Source: Azophilus sp965220425 (GTDB taxonomy: Bacteria; Pseudomonadota; Gammaproteobacteria; Pseudomonadales; Azotimanducaceae). Taken from it: a stretch of 64,000 bases of DNA. The notes beneath the pieces are model-generated. The model was given only the letters and a program-made list of their open reading frames with translations. It had not been told where the DNA came from and did not search any database. The stretch lies in NCBI GenBank assembly GCA_965220425.1, contig OZ244830.1, positions 2,046,001 through 2,110,000 on the forward strand, in the 5' to 3' direction. The first letter of the stretch is position 1. Every line of letters starts with the position of its first letter. The position numbers and the translations under genes were made by a program. This document shows, piece after piece, positions 50,013-59,139 of this stretch.

Positions 50013-51581
50013 ATGTCGGTGTCCGAATGCGACTACGCAAGGCCGATGGAAAAACACATCCGAATCGCCGAACGGCGGGCCGCGTTGCAGCGATACGTCA
50101 GACGGGAGGCGCGGGACGCACCGCCCGTCTTCGTTGGACGCGAAAACGCTGTCCGCGCCATAGAGACGGCCGCTGAGACGGCCTTGGAGGTGTGGCGCGC
50201 CAAGGATAGGTTCCCCGGCCTGACGCGCGTGGTGCAGGGAGCCCCCGGCGCCGGGAAGTCGTCGCTGCTGGCCCACTTGGAGAAAACATGGAGCGCGGCG
50301 CGCGCGGCCGGCGACAATACCGTCCCGCTGGCCGTCAACATCAGCCTGCTCGACCTCCGCGACGTGAATCGATTCCGAGAAGAGATTGACCGGAAGGTTC
50401 CCGCGTCGCTTGGGGAGCGATACGCACCGGTCGTCGCTGGTGCATTGGTCAAACTGGTCACCCCGGGTGCGCGACTGTCCGAGGAAACGGAGGCGGGGAT
50501 TCGGGCGTTGGTGGAACGGCGCGACCTCCCGCATCCGGTGGTCCTGATGATCGACGAGGCGCAAAACGCGCGCCCACACCAGAACGAGTCGGCCATTTTC
50601 GCCCACCTCCACGAGGGGCACGTTTCCGATCTCCCCGTCCTGCCCGTGCTCGCCGGCCTGGGGCATTTGCGCGAGCACCTGGGGCAGCCGGGCATTCGGC
50701 TGACGCGCTTCTCCGACGAGCGCAAGAGCGTCCACACCCTCGGCGCCATGTCCGACGACGAGGTCCGCGAACTGTTGGACGGTTGGCGGGCGCACTTCGA
50801 TGTGGCGGCGACGGACGCCGAGGCTGCGCGCTGGGCCGACGCCCTGGTCCGCGACAGCCAGGGGTGGCCGATGCACACCAACCACTTCCTGACCTCGCTG
50901 TCGGATCAACTTCTGATGCCCGACCGCGACGCGGGCCGGTTAGCCGCGGCCGACCTCGACGCCGTGCGCCGCGAGGCCGCGGCGCGGCGGGTCGCTTACT
51001 ACGACACGCGCTACGACAACCCACTTATCCAGGAGAGCAAGCATGAGGTCGCCAAAACTATGGCGGCCCTCCGGCGAATGGGACCGGACGACATGAAGAG
51101 CACGCTCGACGCAATTCAGAGCGCATTCCGACACAGGAAGAGGGACGACGCCCGGGGTGCCTTCGCCGTCTTGCGCGAACGGGGTTTCCTGCAGCGGGCG
51201 CGCGACCCGAAGCTCCCGCAGTCAATCGCCGACGCTGGCGACCCCGTGTATGCCTGCCCCATCCCATCGCTGGCGTCCTACGCGGCCGCTCGCGAATCCC
51301 CGCCGCACCTCGCCGCGACGCTGGGTGACGCCGAAGCGCTGAACGGGCTGGTCCACCGAGATCCCGCGGTGCTGGAGGCCCGCGACGCCATGGAGCGCGC
51401 ACCGCTGCATGTGGCCGCGGAATGCCGGTGGGCGGACGTAACGGAGGCGTTGCTCGCTGCCGGCGCCGACCCCGACGCACCGGACGCGGCCGGCGTGACC
51501 GCGCGTGAGGCGTGGCCCGAATTCGATTGGCCGGAAGGCGCCCCACCGGGGGAGGGACACCAACCAAAACGGTTACAGTGA
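50013..51581 (+). CDS. AAA ATPase with C-terminal ankyrin repeats
   Basis: I start at ATG 50013 (MSVSECDYARPMEKHIRIAE); another candidate is 50046. The protein has VFVGRENAVRAIE, Walker A VQGAPGAGKSSLLAHL and Walker B VVLMIDEAQNARPH, an AAA_16/ORC-like ATPase. The last 100 residues are ankyrin repeats (PHLAATLGDAEALNGLV, then APLHVAAECRWADVTEALLA followed by AGADPDAPDAAG). It is a STAND-like sensor or a host-targeted protein. It lies alone between two 140-bp direct repeats, so it may have moved as cargo. Confidence 0.7.
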   Translation: MSVSECDYARPMEKHIRIAERRAALQRYVRREARDAPPVFVGRENAVRAIETAAETALEVWRAKDRFPGLTRVVQGAPGAGKSSLLAHLEKTWSAARAAGDNTVPLAVNISLLDLRDVNRFREEIDRKVPASLGERYAPVVAGALVKLVTPGARLSEETEAGIRALVERRDLPHPVVLMIDEAQNARPHQNESAIFAHLHEGHVSDLPVLPVLAGLGHLREHLGQPGIRLTRFSDERKSVHTLGAMSDDEVRELLDGWRAHFDVAATDAEAARWADALVRDSQGWPMHTNHFLTSLSDQLLMPDRDAGRLAAADLDAVRREAAARRVAYYDTRYDNPLIQESKHEVAKTMAALRRMGPDDMKSTLDAIQSAFRHRKRDDARGAFAVLRERGFLQRARDPKLPQSIADAGDPVYACPIPSLASYAAARESPPHLAATLGDAEALNGLVHRDPAVLEARDAMERAPLHVAAECRWADVTEALLAAGADPDAPDAAGVTAREAWPEFDWPEGAPPGEGHQPKRLQ

Positions 51582-51601
51582 ACCCGCTGGCAGCGAAGAT
51601 C

Positions 51602-51720
51602 ATGACGGTCGGCTAAGCCAAGCGACTCTTTTCCTGGGACGATGTCGAAGCCCTGCCGGACCTCCGGCATCTTGCGCTGGCCTTGGAGCACCTGCCCGAT
51701 GAGGGGGCGATCGAGGCGTA
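51602..51720 (+). pseudogene. Transposase N-terminal remnant
   Basis: The frame reads AKRLFSWDDVEALPDLRHLA, then LEHLPDEGAIEA with stops at both ends. This resembles the N-terminus of an IS1182/IS4-type transposase (LFSW.DVEALPDL...LALEHLPDE). The rest is gone. Confidence 0.45.
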
Positions 51721-52014
51721 GCTTGCGCAGCGTCTGGCCGGGGGCGCAACGGCTGCCCGGTTATGGCGACATAGAACTCCGACACGCTCTCAAAATGGCG
51801 CTCCAAGTTCGCCTCGGCCTGGGCGTTCGCGTACGGCGGGCCGACCCGGAGCATGGCAGCATCCCGCTTGGCTCCGAGATCCCGGGCGAGCGCAGCAAGC
51901 CGTAACGCTGAAAGCGGCCCGGACGGCCTGTATGTGATGGCAATGGAGGGCCTTCCACGCAACCTCTGCCAAGGCGTCCCTCCGCCCTGTCGCCACGTCT
52001 TGTGTCGGTGCATG

Positions 52015-52155
52015 TCGGGGCTCCGAAATCAAGGAGCCCATGCCGCAGGACAACCGTTAACGCCATTGACTCGCACCGTCTACACGGTTAATACTTTTCT
52101 CGCTGACATTACGCGGGTATCCGAGCCCAAGGCCGGGTTACCTGCCCAATATAAC
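52015..52155. repeat. 140-bp direct repeat, right copy
   Basis: This is the same-orientation match to 49753-49893, starting TCGGGGCTCCGAAATCAAGG and including CTGACATTACGCGGGTATCC. The opposite strand of both copies carries a short open frame starting MALTVVL.HG.LDFGAP, which could be a leader or a chance match. Confidence 0.75.
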
Positions 52156-52518
52156 AGCCGAACAAACCGGCAAAGGGTAGCTCCCTGAGCCTCGGTGAAC
52201 AGGCAGGGGTCTTCACGTATCCGCGTGGTGTCAGCAACGGCCCGGCGCCATCGCGCCGGTGTTGCCGACCATACGGGAAGAGTCAATGGTCGTAGTGACT
52301 GATCTCCGTTGGCGACCCTTTTGGGTTGCGTTAAAGCCGGTTCGCTCACTTTGTATGGGGACATGCCGCTCGCTGGCATCTGGGACCTGGACAGACTGCG
52401 CCGTTCTGAGAGCCCTGCGGCCCCTTTCGGCTTCGGCTGGCGGGCCAATCACCACTTTGCTCTATCAACCCGCACTTCCGGTCGGGTTAGCTGGCTTCGC
52501 TAGGAACCGGAGGAAAAC
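52156..52518. other. Intergenic region before the ankyrin lipoprotein
   Basis: No gene is seen. A minus-strand frame (52080-52448) is open but has no supporting motif. A GGAGGA ribosome binding site for the next gene lies at its right edge. Confidence 0.4.
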
Positions 52519-54729
52519 ATGACAAGCCGCCTGTCACTCAGCACCCCACGGTTCCCAAGCCGGGAGATCAGATTGTGCTTCGTCGTCGCGTTTTTCCTCG
52601 TGCTGCTGGGTTGCGAAGAAGATCCGGACGAGGCGCGCTTCAAACTCGGCGAATTGGGTTACGAGTTCACCCCGGTTTCCCTATTGCTAGCCACGGACCG
52701 CAACGACCACGTCGCGGTTCGGCTTCTGCTGCTGGCCGGAATGAATCCGGACACCAACATTGACGTGGACTTCCTAGAGCGGTGGGAACTCGTGAACCGG
52801 GTTGATGATCGGGGAGGAACACCCAAGTCGATGAGCCAGGAACTCCATGAGTGGTTCAGCAAGCATAGGCGCATGCCGTATTGGGATGTCGGGTTGACCC
52901 CATTGATGGTCGCCGCCGGGTTGGGACACATAGAGACTGTGGAGGTACTGCTTGACGGGGGAGCGGATCGGGGCAAGCGGGACGGCGACGATACCACCGC
53001 ACTGATGCATGCCACTGCCGAAGGGCATCTGGAAATCGTCAAGATGCTCCTCGATGAAGGCGACGACGTGGACGAAGAGGAGGAGGCAGACCGGCTGTTG
53101 AGATTCGCGGTATCCAACAATCACATCGAGGTCGTCCAGTTGCTGCTGGATGCGGGTGTGGACCGGTTCGTTCAGAACAACCTGAATTTCACCGCGCTCA
53201 TCGACGCGGCCGACACCGGCGGCATCCAGTCCATTTCGATCCTGATCGAGGCCGGAGCCGAGGTCGATGCGCAACCCGAGGGAAGAAACGGGGATACGGC
53301 CCTGATCCGGGCCGTACGGGCCGGTCACGCCGATGCTGTGCGCTTACTCCTCGACGAGGGCGCCGATCCGAACCTGCAGAACAAGGAAGGCACCACCGCG
53401 CTCATCGTGGCGGCCGGCCACACAGATGAGGTGGGGGTTCAACTGGTGCAGATGCTGCTGGACGCCGGCGCCGACCCGAACCTGCAGAGCGTGGAAGGCC
53501 ACACCGCGCTGTTTTTGGCGGTCGCTCACCACGAACCCAGGATTCCAATGGTCGAGTTGCTGCTCGGAGCGGGTGCCGATCCCAACGTTCAGGAGAGCGA
53601 GGGGATTACTGCGTTGATGGTGGCATCCGCTCGGGGATTCGTCCAGCTTGTCAAAATCTTCCTCGATGCCGGTGCCGACCCGGACATTCAGGACGACGGC
53701 GGTATCACTGCACTCATAGCAGCCGCCCGGAGATTCCGCGACAGGCATGGCGACTGGAACGAGAGTTCGGAGCTGGGAGAAAACTTCCGCGGTGTCATTC
53801 TGGCTCTGCTCGCCGCCGGTGCCGACCCGAATGCGCAGAACGAGAAAGGCGACACGCCGATAAGCATTGCCGTCGTGGACGGCGACCTGGATTTCATCAA
53901 GACTCTGTTGGACGCAGGCGCCGATCCGAATGTCCAGGACGGCGAAGGATTTACGCCGCTGATGAGAGCGACGATTTCCTACGGCAGCACCGAGTTGCGG
54001 CAGTTGCTACTCGATGCCGTGGGTGACGCCGAAAACGCGGACCTCCAGAACAAGTCCGGGGTTACCGCTCTCATGTTCGCGGTGCACCTCGGGCGACCCG
54101 AGGTGATTCGTGCGCTGCTCGATATCGGGGCGGATCCCGACATTCAGAACGAACAAGGCCAGACCGCATTGATGTACGCCGCTTCGGAGCGGGACAACGA
54201 GTCGATCGCGGCGTTGCTTGACGCAGGTGCTGACGCCAGCCTGAAGGATGCCGAGGGGAAAACGGTGCTGGAATACGCGTCTCGGTACGACCGCGAGGCC
54301 CGGGCTGTCCTACAAGAGGCGATGAACCGTCCCCGAAGTCGTCCGACGGCCCCAACGACGCAAGCTGCCCAGACCAAGGATTCACCAACGTCCGCTCCGG
54401 TCGTGGAGATCGACGCCGAACCCGTTGGCAGCCTCACCAGCGAAACGTACCTCGGCGGCATGAAGACGCGGGGCATGAAGGTCTACGCCCTGTCGGGCGA
54501 CGGGAACTGGTGCGCCGAGAACGTGATCTTCAAGATCACCGCCCCCTCCGATGCCGTGTTCACCGACGGCACGGCGGAGTTCTACATGAAGCGTTTCGGG
54601 GAGCGGATCAACGAGGCGCAGTTCTGCCCGGCGGCCCGCTCCGCCGACATCCACGGCTACACGGACACCGGCACCGAGCCCGTCTTCACCGGCAAGGCGA
54701 CGGCGGCGGCGGGCTGGTCGGTCAATTGA
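52519..54729 (+). CDS. Ankyrin-repeat lipoprotein with shared C-terminal domain
   Basis: This 736-aa protein starts after a GGAGGA site. A lipobox (FFLVLLGC) marks a lipoprotein signal peptide. Residues 40-605 hold about fifteen ankyrin repeats (G.T.L..A...GH.E.V..LLD.GAD.N.Q). The last 105 residues form a separate domain (YLGGMKTRGMKVYALSGDGN, then WCAENVIFKITAP, then FYMKRFGERINEAQFCPAAR), also present in 55746-56186. It probably binds partner proteins at the envelope. Two more genes follow on the same strand. Confidence 0.85.
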   Translation: MTSRLSLSTPRFPSREIRLCFVVAFFLVLLGCEEDPDEARFKLGELGYEFTPVSLLLATDRNDHVAVRLLLLAGMNPDTNIDVDFLERWELVNRVDDRGGTPKSMSQELHEWFSKHRRMPYWDVGLTPLMVAAGLGHIETVEVLLDGGADRGKRDGDDTTALMHATAEGHLEIVKMLLDEGDDVDEEEEADRLLRFAVSNNHIEVVQLLLDAGVDRFVQNNLNFTALIDAADTGGIQSISILIEAGAEVDAQPEGRNGDTALIRAVRAGHADAVRLLLDEGADPNLQNKEGTTALIVAAGHTDEVGVQLVQMLLDAGADPNLQSVEGHTALFLAVAHHEPRIPMVELLLGAGADPNVQESEGITALMVASARGFVQLVKIFLDAGADPDIQDDGGITALIAAARRFRDRHGDWNESSELGENFRGVILALLAAGADPNAQNEKGDTPISIAVVDGDLDFIKTLLDAGADPNVQDGEGFTPLMRATISYGSTELRQLLLDAVGDAENADLQNKSGVTALMFAVHLGRPEVIRALLDIGADPDIQNEQGQTALMYAASERDNESIAALLDAGADASLKDAEGKTVLEYASRYDREARAVLQEAMNRPRSRPTAPTTQAAQTKDSPTSAPVVEIDAEPVGSLTSETYLGGMKTRGMKVYALSGDGNWCAENVIFKITAPSDAVFTDGTAEFYMKRFGERINEAQFCPAARSADIHGYTDTGTEPVFTGKATAAAGWSVN

Positions 54730-54769
54730 CTGACGGCTGCACTCGATAAAACAGAAGGGAGAAGCGGAT

Positions 54770-55636
54770 ATGAACACGCTGAAGAGAACGATGGCCACAC
54801 TGATCGCCTGCGCGATGCTGACGAGTTGCGCCAGCATGGAGATGAGCGAGGAAGACAAGGCCCGACTCGGTGGAGCACTCGGCGCTATTGCCGGGGCGCT
54901 GATCGCCAACGAGGCCGGCGCCAAGGACTGGCAGGTGATTCTGGCAGGCGTGGCGGCGGGCTACGCGGGCTACCGGATCGGCAAGCACCTCGGCCGGAAC
55001 GACCAGGCCGCCCTGCAACAGCGCACGGCGTCTGCATTGTCGACCGCCCGGGACGGCGAGACCGTCGAGTGGTCGAGTGCCGAAAGTGGTGCCAAGGCAA
55101 CGATCACGACCACCGACACCCGGGAAGAAAGGAAGGAGATCGACATCCTGCGCGACCAGCGGGTCGCATCGCCCCCGGCGCTCGACATCATCGGCAAGCC
55201 CTACGCCTCGGTGGGCAGCAGCGTCAACCTGCGGGCGGGTCCGTCGACGAGCACGCGGGTCGTGGGTTCGCTCGACAAGGGCGAGATCGTGCACGCCATC
55301 GGCAAAGTACAGGGCGCGCCCTGGGTCGTGATCGGCAAAAACAACATCGCCATGGGTTACGTCCACGAGTCGTTGGTCGCGGAACACGACGAATCGGCCG
55401 CCGAGCAGCGGGCAACGCTGACCAGCACGTTCGAACTCGACGATGTGGACATGGAGGAGGTCAACCGCGAAGCGCGCGCGACGTTCGAGATCGACGACCT
55501 GGTGACGGTCGGCGACACCGTCGAGATCACGACGGATTGCCGCACCGTGAAACTCGATATCGTCGTGGACGCCAAGACGGAGACCGAGGACATGGACGCC
55601 TGCCGGGGGCCGAACGGATCCTGGCAACGAGTCTGA
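54770..55636 (+). CDS. SH3-domain lipoprotein with glycine-zipper N-terminus
   Basis: This 288-aa protein has a lipobox (ACAMLTSCAS), a glycine-rich helical region (GGALGAIAGALIANEAGAKD, then AGVAAGYAGYRIGKHLG) like the 17-kDa surface antigen family, and a bacterial SH3 domain (VGSSVNLRAGPSTSTRVVGS, then IVHAIGKVQGAPWVVI, then GYVHESLV). It is probably an outer-membrane peptidoglycan-associated lipoprotein. Confidence 0.8.
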   Translation: MNTLKRTMATLIACAMLTSCASMEMSEEDKARLGGALGAIAGALIANEAGAKDWQVILAGVAAGYAGYRIGKHLGRNDQAALQQRTASALSTARDGETVEWSSAESGAKATITTTDTREERKEIDILRDQRVASPPALDIIGKPYASVGSSVNLRAGPSTSTRVVGSLDKGEIVHAIGKVQGAPWVVIGKNNIAMGYVHESLVAEHDESAAEQRATLTSTFELDDVDMEEVNREARATFEIDDLVTVGDTVEITTDCRTVKLDIVVDAKTETEDMDACRGPNGSWQRV

Positions 55637-55745
55637 GGGCTAGGCTGGGGATTGCGCATAAGGATGGATTGGCAACCGGCAAACGTTTCGCCGTGCGGGC
55701 ACTGGCGCATCGCCCGTCCGCTGCGCGTCCCGTAGGACCGATGCC

Positions 55746-56186
55746 GTGGTTGGTGCGTTCAAGGGAATCGGGGCGACGCTCGGCGTTGTCGGGGCACTGG
55801 CGACACTGGTGGAACTCTATGTGGAAACCGGTTTTGTCGACACCGTCAGACGGGTCTATGTCGAGACGGTGTTGACGGACGCGCGCTACGTCGGCGGTGC
55901 CGAGCAGCTTGGACTGAAGGTGTACGCACTCTCGCAAGAGGGCGCGTGGTGCGGGGAGAACGTGGTGTTCAGGATGACCGGATCGGAGACCGGGAGGCCG
56001 GTTTCACGAGACGCGGCGGAGTTCTTCATGAAGCGGTTCGCGGAACGGATCAACGATGAGGGATTCTGTCCGGACGCGCGTTCGGCGGAAGTTTATGGGT
56101 ACGCGGACGAGGACTCGCCGCCGCTCTTCAAGGGCACCGCCTCGGCGGCGGTCGGCTGGCACGACTGGCGGTGGGAGAGCCCGTAG
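55746..56186 (+). CDS. Membrane-anchored protein with the shared C-terminal domain
   Basis: A GTG at 55746 starts a 146-aa protein with one hydrophobic N-terminal segment (FKGIGATLGVVGALATLVEL). The rest (GLKVYALSQEGAWCGENVVF, then EFFMKRFAERINDEGFCPDA) is the same domain as the C-terminus of the ankyrin lipoprotein. Each has two conserved cysteines that may form a disulfide. Function is unknown. Confidence 0.65.
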   Translation: MVGAFKGIGATLGVVGALATLVELYVETGFVDTVRRVYVETVLTDARYVGGAEQLGLKVYALSQEGAWCGENVVFRMTGSETGRPVSRDAAEFFMKRFAERINDEGFCPDARSAEVYGYADEDSPPLFKGTASAAVGWHDWRWESP

Positions 56187-56376
56187 CCGTCAGCCCTGGC
56201 ATGGGGATTGCGATGCGACTTTTGATCCGGCATTCAGCGCCGCCGCTGAAATCGATCAGCCTCTTTGCAAGCGGAGAGCCAAGGGACTCCTCAATCTCTC
56301 GGCGGATGTTGTCGATGTCGAGGCCCACAATGCGTTCGAGGTACCGCACGACCGCGTGATCTGTAACCCGAATCAT
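56128..56376 (-). CDS. Small protein downstream of the HTH gene, possibly 3' truncated
   Basis: The ATG at 56376 shares a base with the stop of the HTH gene (TGATG). It reads MIRVTDHAVVRYLERIVGLD, then IRREIEESL, a short family seen in bacteria. After GGAECRIKSR the sequence loses the expected pattern and the frame continues over the end of 55746-56186, suggesting truncation or frameshift. Confidence 0.5.
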   Translation of the reverse strand: MIRVTDHAVVRYLERIVGLDIDNIRREIEESLGSPLAKRLIDFSGGAECRIKSRIAIPMPGLTATGSPTASRASRPPPRRCP

Positions 56377-57587
56377 CAGAATTCCACCTCTACTGCGCCG
56401 TGTTCCTCCCAGTCATCAATCCCCACAGTGACCTTGCTCAAAAGTTTTTCCCACTGTTCCATCTGTGTCCTGGTCTGGTCGCTGGCCTTGCTCTCGATCC
56501 ATTGGACACGGGCGCCCTTCGCCTCCGGTTCCAAGAGTTCCTTCGGCAACTGCGAGAGTCGCACATCACCATGCGCCAGAGCCCAACGGGCAAGTTTGGA
56601 ATCGCCGGTAAGCTCTGCCAACTCGGTCACGCAGACCAAATACGGTTCCGCACCCCAGATCGTTTCGTATCCAACGGTCGAAATAAAGTCTGTCGCTTCA
56701 TCGGAAGCAAATCCCACGATCCCGTCGATCTTCAAATCCTTGGCCAGCTTGCAGAGATAGTCGGCAAACGGTGTGCATTCGTTCGGATAGTCGCTGCCGG
56801 AGAACCACCCGTCACGCCGGACGACATCCCCGAGAAGGTCCGCCTGGTCGATCGAGTCACCCTCAACATCACATCCGGTTTCAATGTCGTGAAGAAGACC
56901 GGCAAATCCAAGCTGGCCCATCTCGCTAAGTTCGCTTAGACGACCCATCGCCTTTTCGACCTCTTGCAGACACTCTCGCCGCCAGGCCAAGCACCCCTCC
57001 GCCAGGAGAGCGAACAGCAGCGGTGCGAGTTCCACGAGTTCGATTCGGGATATACCGTAACGATGGCTAATGAGGTCGTAAGCGAGGCGGAGTTGCGGAG
57101 AAACCTTGAGCCCCATCTGCACATCCTCCCGTTCGGGGGCTTCTACAGAAGTTTCAAGCGTGAGTGTCTTTTTGTCGGTTTGGAGCGCACCCGCGATTTT
57201 GTCGACCGTGGTTGCCCGGACCGCCGGTCGGGACGATTCGAGTCGCGCAATATGGCGTTCCGAGAGACCTGACTTCTCGGCAAGTTTCCGGCGAGACCAC
57301 CGCTTGTTGCGTCGTAGTGTCCGGAGCGTTGACGGATTGATTTCAAGATCCCGTTCTTCTTGCGCAAACTCGGGTAGCGCCTCTTCGCCAGTGAGCGCCT
57401 TGACGTCAACCTTCAGTGCTCGGGCCAGGCACTTCAGCGTGTTGCTACGAACCGATGCCACATCCTTAGCCGTTTCGATCCGGGCAAGCTGACGCTCCGA
57501 CACGTTGGAATCGTCAGCCAGATCCTGCCGGGTGAGATCTCTCCCCCGGCGAAGGGCAACTAGTCGTTGAGGTTCCAGTTGCGGCAT
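56376..57587 (-). CDS. Double helix-turn-helix regulator
   Basis: I start at the ATG at 57587 (MPQLEPQRLVALRRGRDLTR); the frame extends to 57632. Two XRE-type HTH domains occur in tandem (residues about 5-60: LTRQDLADDSNVSERQLARI; about 78-135: SRRKLAEKSGLSERHIARLE). The C-terminal 250 residues are helical with no recognised family. It overlaps the small gene 56128-56376, so the two are likely co-expressed. It may pair with that gene as a toxin-antitoxin-like unit, but this is uncertain. Confidence 0.75.
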   Translation of the reverse strand: MPQLEPQRLVALRRGRDLTRQDLADDSNVSERQLARIETAKDVASVRSNTLKCLARALKVDVKALTGEEALPEFAQEERDLEINPSTLRTLRRNKRWSRRKLAEKSGLSERHIARLESSRPAVRATTVDKIAGALQTDKKTLTLETSVEAPEREDVQMGLKVSPQLRLAYDLISHRYGISRIELVELAPLLFALLAEGCLAWRRECLQEVEKAMGRLSELSEMGQLGFAGLLHDIETGCDVEGDSIDQADLLGDVVRRDGWFSGSDYPNECTPFADYLCKLAKDLKIDGIVGFASDEATDFISTVGYETIWGAEPYLVCVTELAELTGDSKLARWALAHGDVRLSQLPKELLEPEAKGARVQWIESKASDQTRTQMEQWEKLLSKVTVGIDDWEEHGAVEVEF

Positions 57588-57942
57588 TGCCACACCTTCG
57601 TCGTTAGTGAACATTGAGCCGAAATATAGCAAATTATTTTATGCTAATGACATGACTTTTTAAGTTTTTATTTTTTTATTGCGTCTTATTCGAGTCATAA
57701 TGTCAGGCAGGGAGTCTCGCTCAATCACTGCGGTGGGTGAATTGCAGACTGAAAACCCTGCGTCACGTCCTGCCTGCGTGCATTCCGGACATTTGCGCGG
57801 GAAGGTCCGACCCTGAACAGCAAGCAGCCTGCGACCGCCGTAAGGCGCGCTCGAAATCGTTCCTAAGCGCCGTTTCCGCCGACAAAACACCCTCGCGCCC
57901 CAGTCTTATCATCAAGGCTTCAGGTGCAAGTGGACGAATCGG
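57588..57942. other. Intergenic region
   Basis: It contains an AT-rich stretch at 57630-57690 upstream of the double-HTH gene. No gene or clear promoter pair was identified. Confidence 0.4.
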
Positions 57943-58737
57943 TTGGACCGTGAGAGGGTTTACCGTCAGGAATTGAGCGCAGGCGGTCGACTGGTGGCGG
58001 AATTTCAGGCAGCGGTGCAAGCGCTGGAGGTCAGGATTGAGGCTCTGGCTGAATGTTCAGATTCGCAGCATCGGCTCCGGCGCTCCACTAGCTGGCTCAA
58101 ACGCGCCGGCTCCGAGAAGGACATCGACACGAGGTGCATCCTTCTCTGGGTGGCATTCAATGCCGCATACGCGATCGACCGAAACGCAGCGAGGCAAGAA
58201 TGGGGGACCAACCCAAAGGAATGGGAGCTTCAAAAGCGCTACTTAGAAAAGCTGACGCGCCTTGATGCGAGGCGAATTCACGGAACCATCGCTGAAAATC
58301 TCTGGAACGCAGTCGTAAGGATCATGAACAACGAGTACGTCTACTCAGGGTTCTGGGAATCCTTAACGAAGGAGGATTTCGACTGGTCGCGTTGGGACGG
58401 CAAACCGCAATTCGACTACGAGCGTCGGGAGACGGTAAGGAGATTGCGGACGGCCCGGATCGACAACACGCTTTATGTCCTTGATCGAGTGTTCAGCCGC
58501 CTGACCGTGCTGCGGAACCAACTCGTCCACGGGTGTGCAACCCAGGAAGGAACGCTAAACCGGAGGCAAATCAACGATGGTGCCGAAATCCTTGAGGTTC
58601 TCGTGCCGGTGTTCGTTGGCATCATGGCAGAGCACCCGGAAGAGGGCTGGGGCAAGATCTCTTTTCCCGTGCGCAAGGACATCCGCGAAGACTGTCGACA
58701 CGCGCATCTAGGAGTTCACTCGCCAAGCCGGCGGTAG
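57943..58737 (+). CDS. HEPN-like protein
   Basis: This 264-aa protein has a TTG start at 57943 (uncertain). Its features are ILLWVAFNAAYAIDRN, then LYVLDRVFSRLTVLRNQLVH followed by GCATQEGTLNRRQINDGA and a VLVPVFVGIM end. RNQLVHG is an R-x4-H motif typical of HEPN RNases, near the C-terminal helices. It may be an RNA-targeting toxin or defence protein. It is divergent from the double-HTH gene. Overall confidence is moderate. Confidence 0.6.
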   Translation: MDRERVYRQELSAGGRLVAEFQAAVQALEVRIEALAECSDSQHRLRRSTSWLKRAGSEKDIDTRCILLWVAFNAAYAIDRNAARQEWGTNPKEWELQKRYLEKLTRLDARRIHGTIAENLWNAVVRIMNNEYVYSGFWESLTKEDFDWSRWDGKPQFDYERRETVRRLRTARIDNTLYVLDRVFSRLTVLRNQLVHGCATQEGTLNRRQINDGAEILEVLVPVFVGIMAEHPEEGWGKISFPVRKDIREDCRHAHLGVHSPSRR

Positions 58738-59139
58738 CTGGGCTGGCTAACGAGTCGATTGCAGCCGGGAAACAGTCGCCCTCGATCGTCCTGCGGCGCA
58801 CGACACTCTGGATCGCCCCGCGTACGGCCAGGGCATCATGGCTTCTCCAAGACTTACCCATCTCCGCCGCCCGATCGCTGACGCAAGTTGTTGTCACCCG
58901 CATCAGAAACGAAGCGTGGGACGGTGCCGTGCGCAGATCGATCTCATCAGATGGCAAGGAAACAGCCACCCCACAGGGAAACACAACCGAAGTACTACAG
59001 CGCCAGTGAACATAGGTCAATAGTTCCTAAAAGTATATTCGAAAAAATAGGCAAATCAAGGTCTTAACGCATGCTTGTGTTTGAGGTACCGTGTTTGCGG
59101 GAGGTTGACAGAGGCAAGCGTTTCAGGGGAACCCCCACC
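58738..59139. other. Intergenic region
   Basis: No supported gene is seen. The last 100 bases are AT-rich (AAAAGTATATTCGAAAAAAT) and could hold the promoter of the Cys-rich protein. Confidence 0.4.

Noticed and set aside
51600..52066. Minus-strand frames over the right 140-bp repeat
   Set aside because: They cover the transposase remnant and repeat; only a short MALTVVL segment is shared with the left copy.
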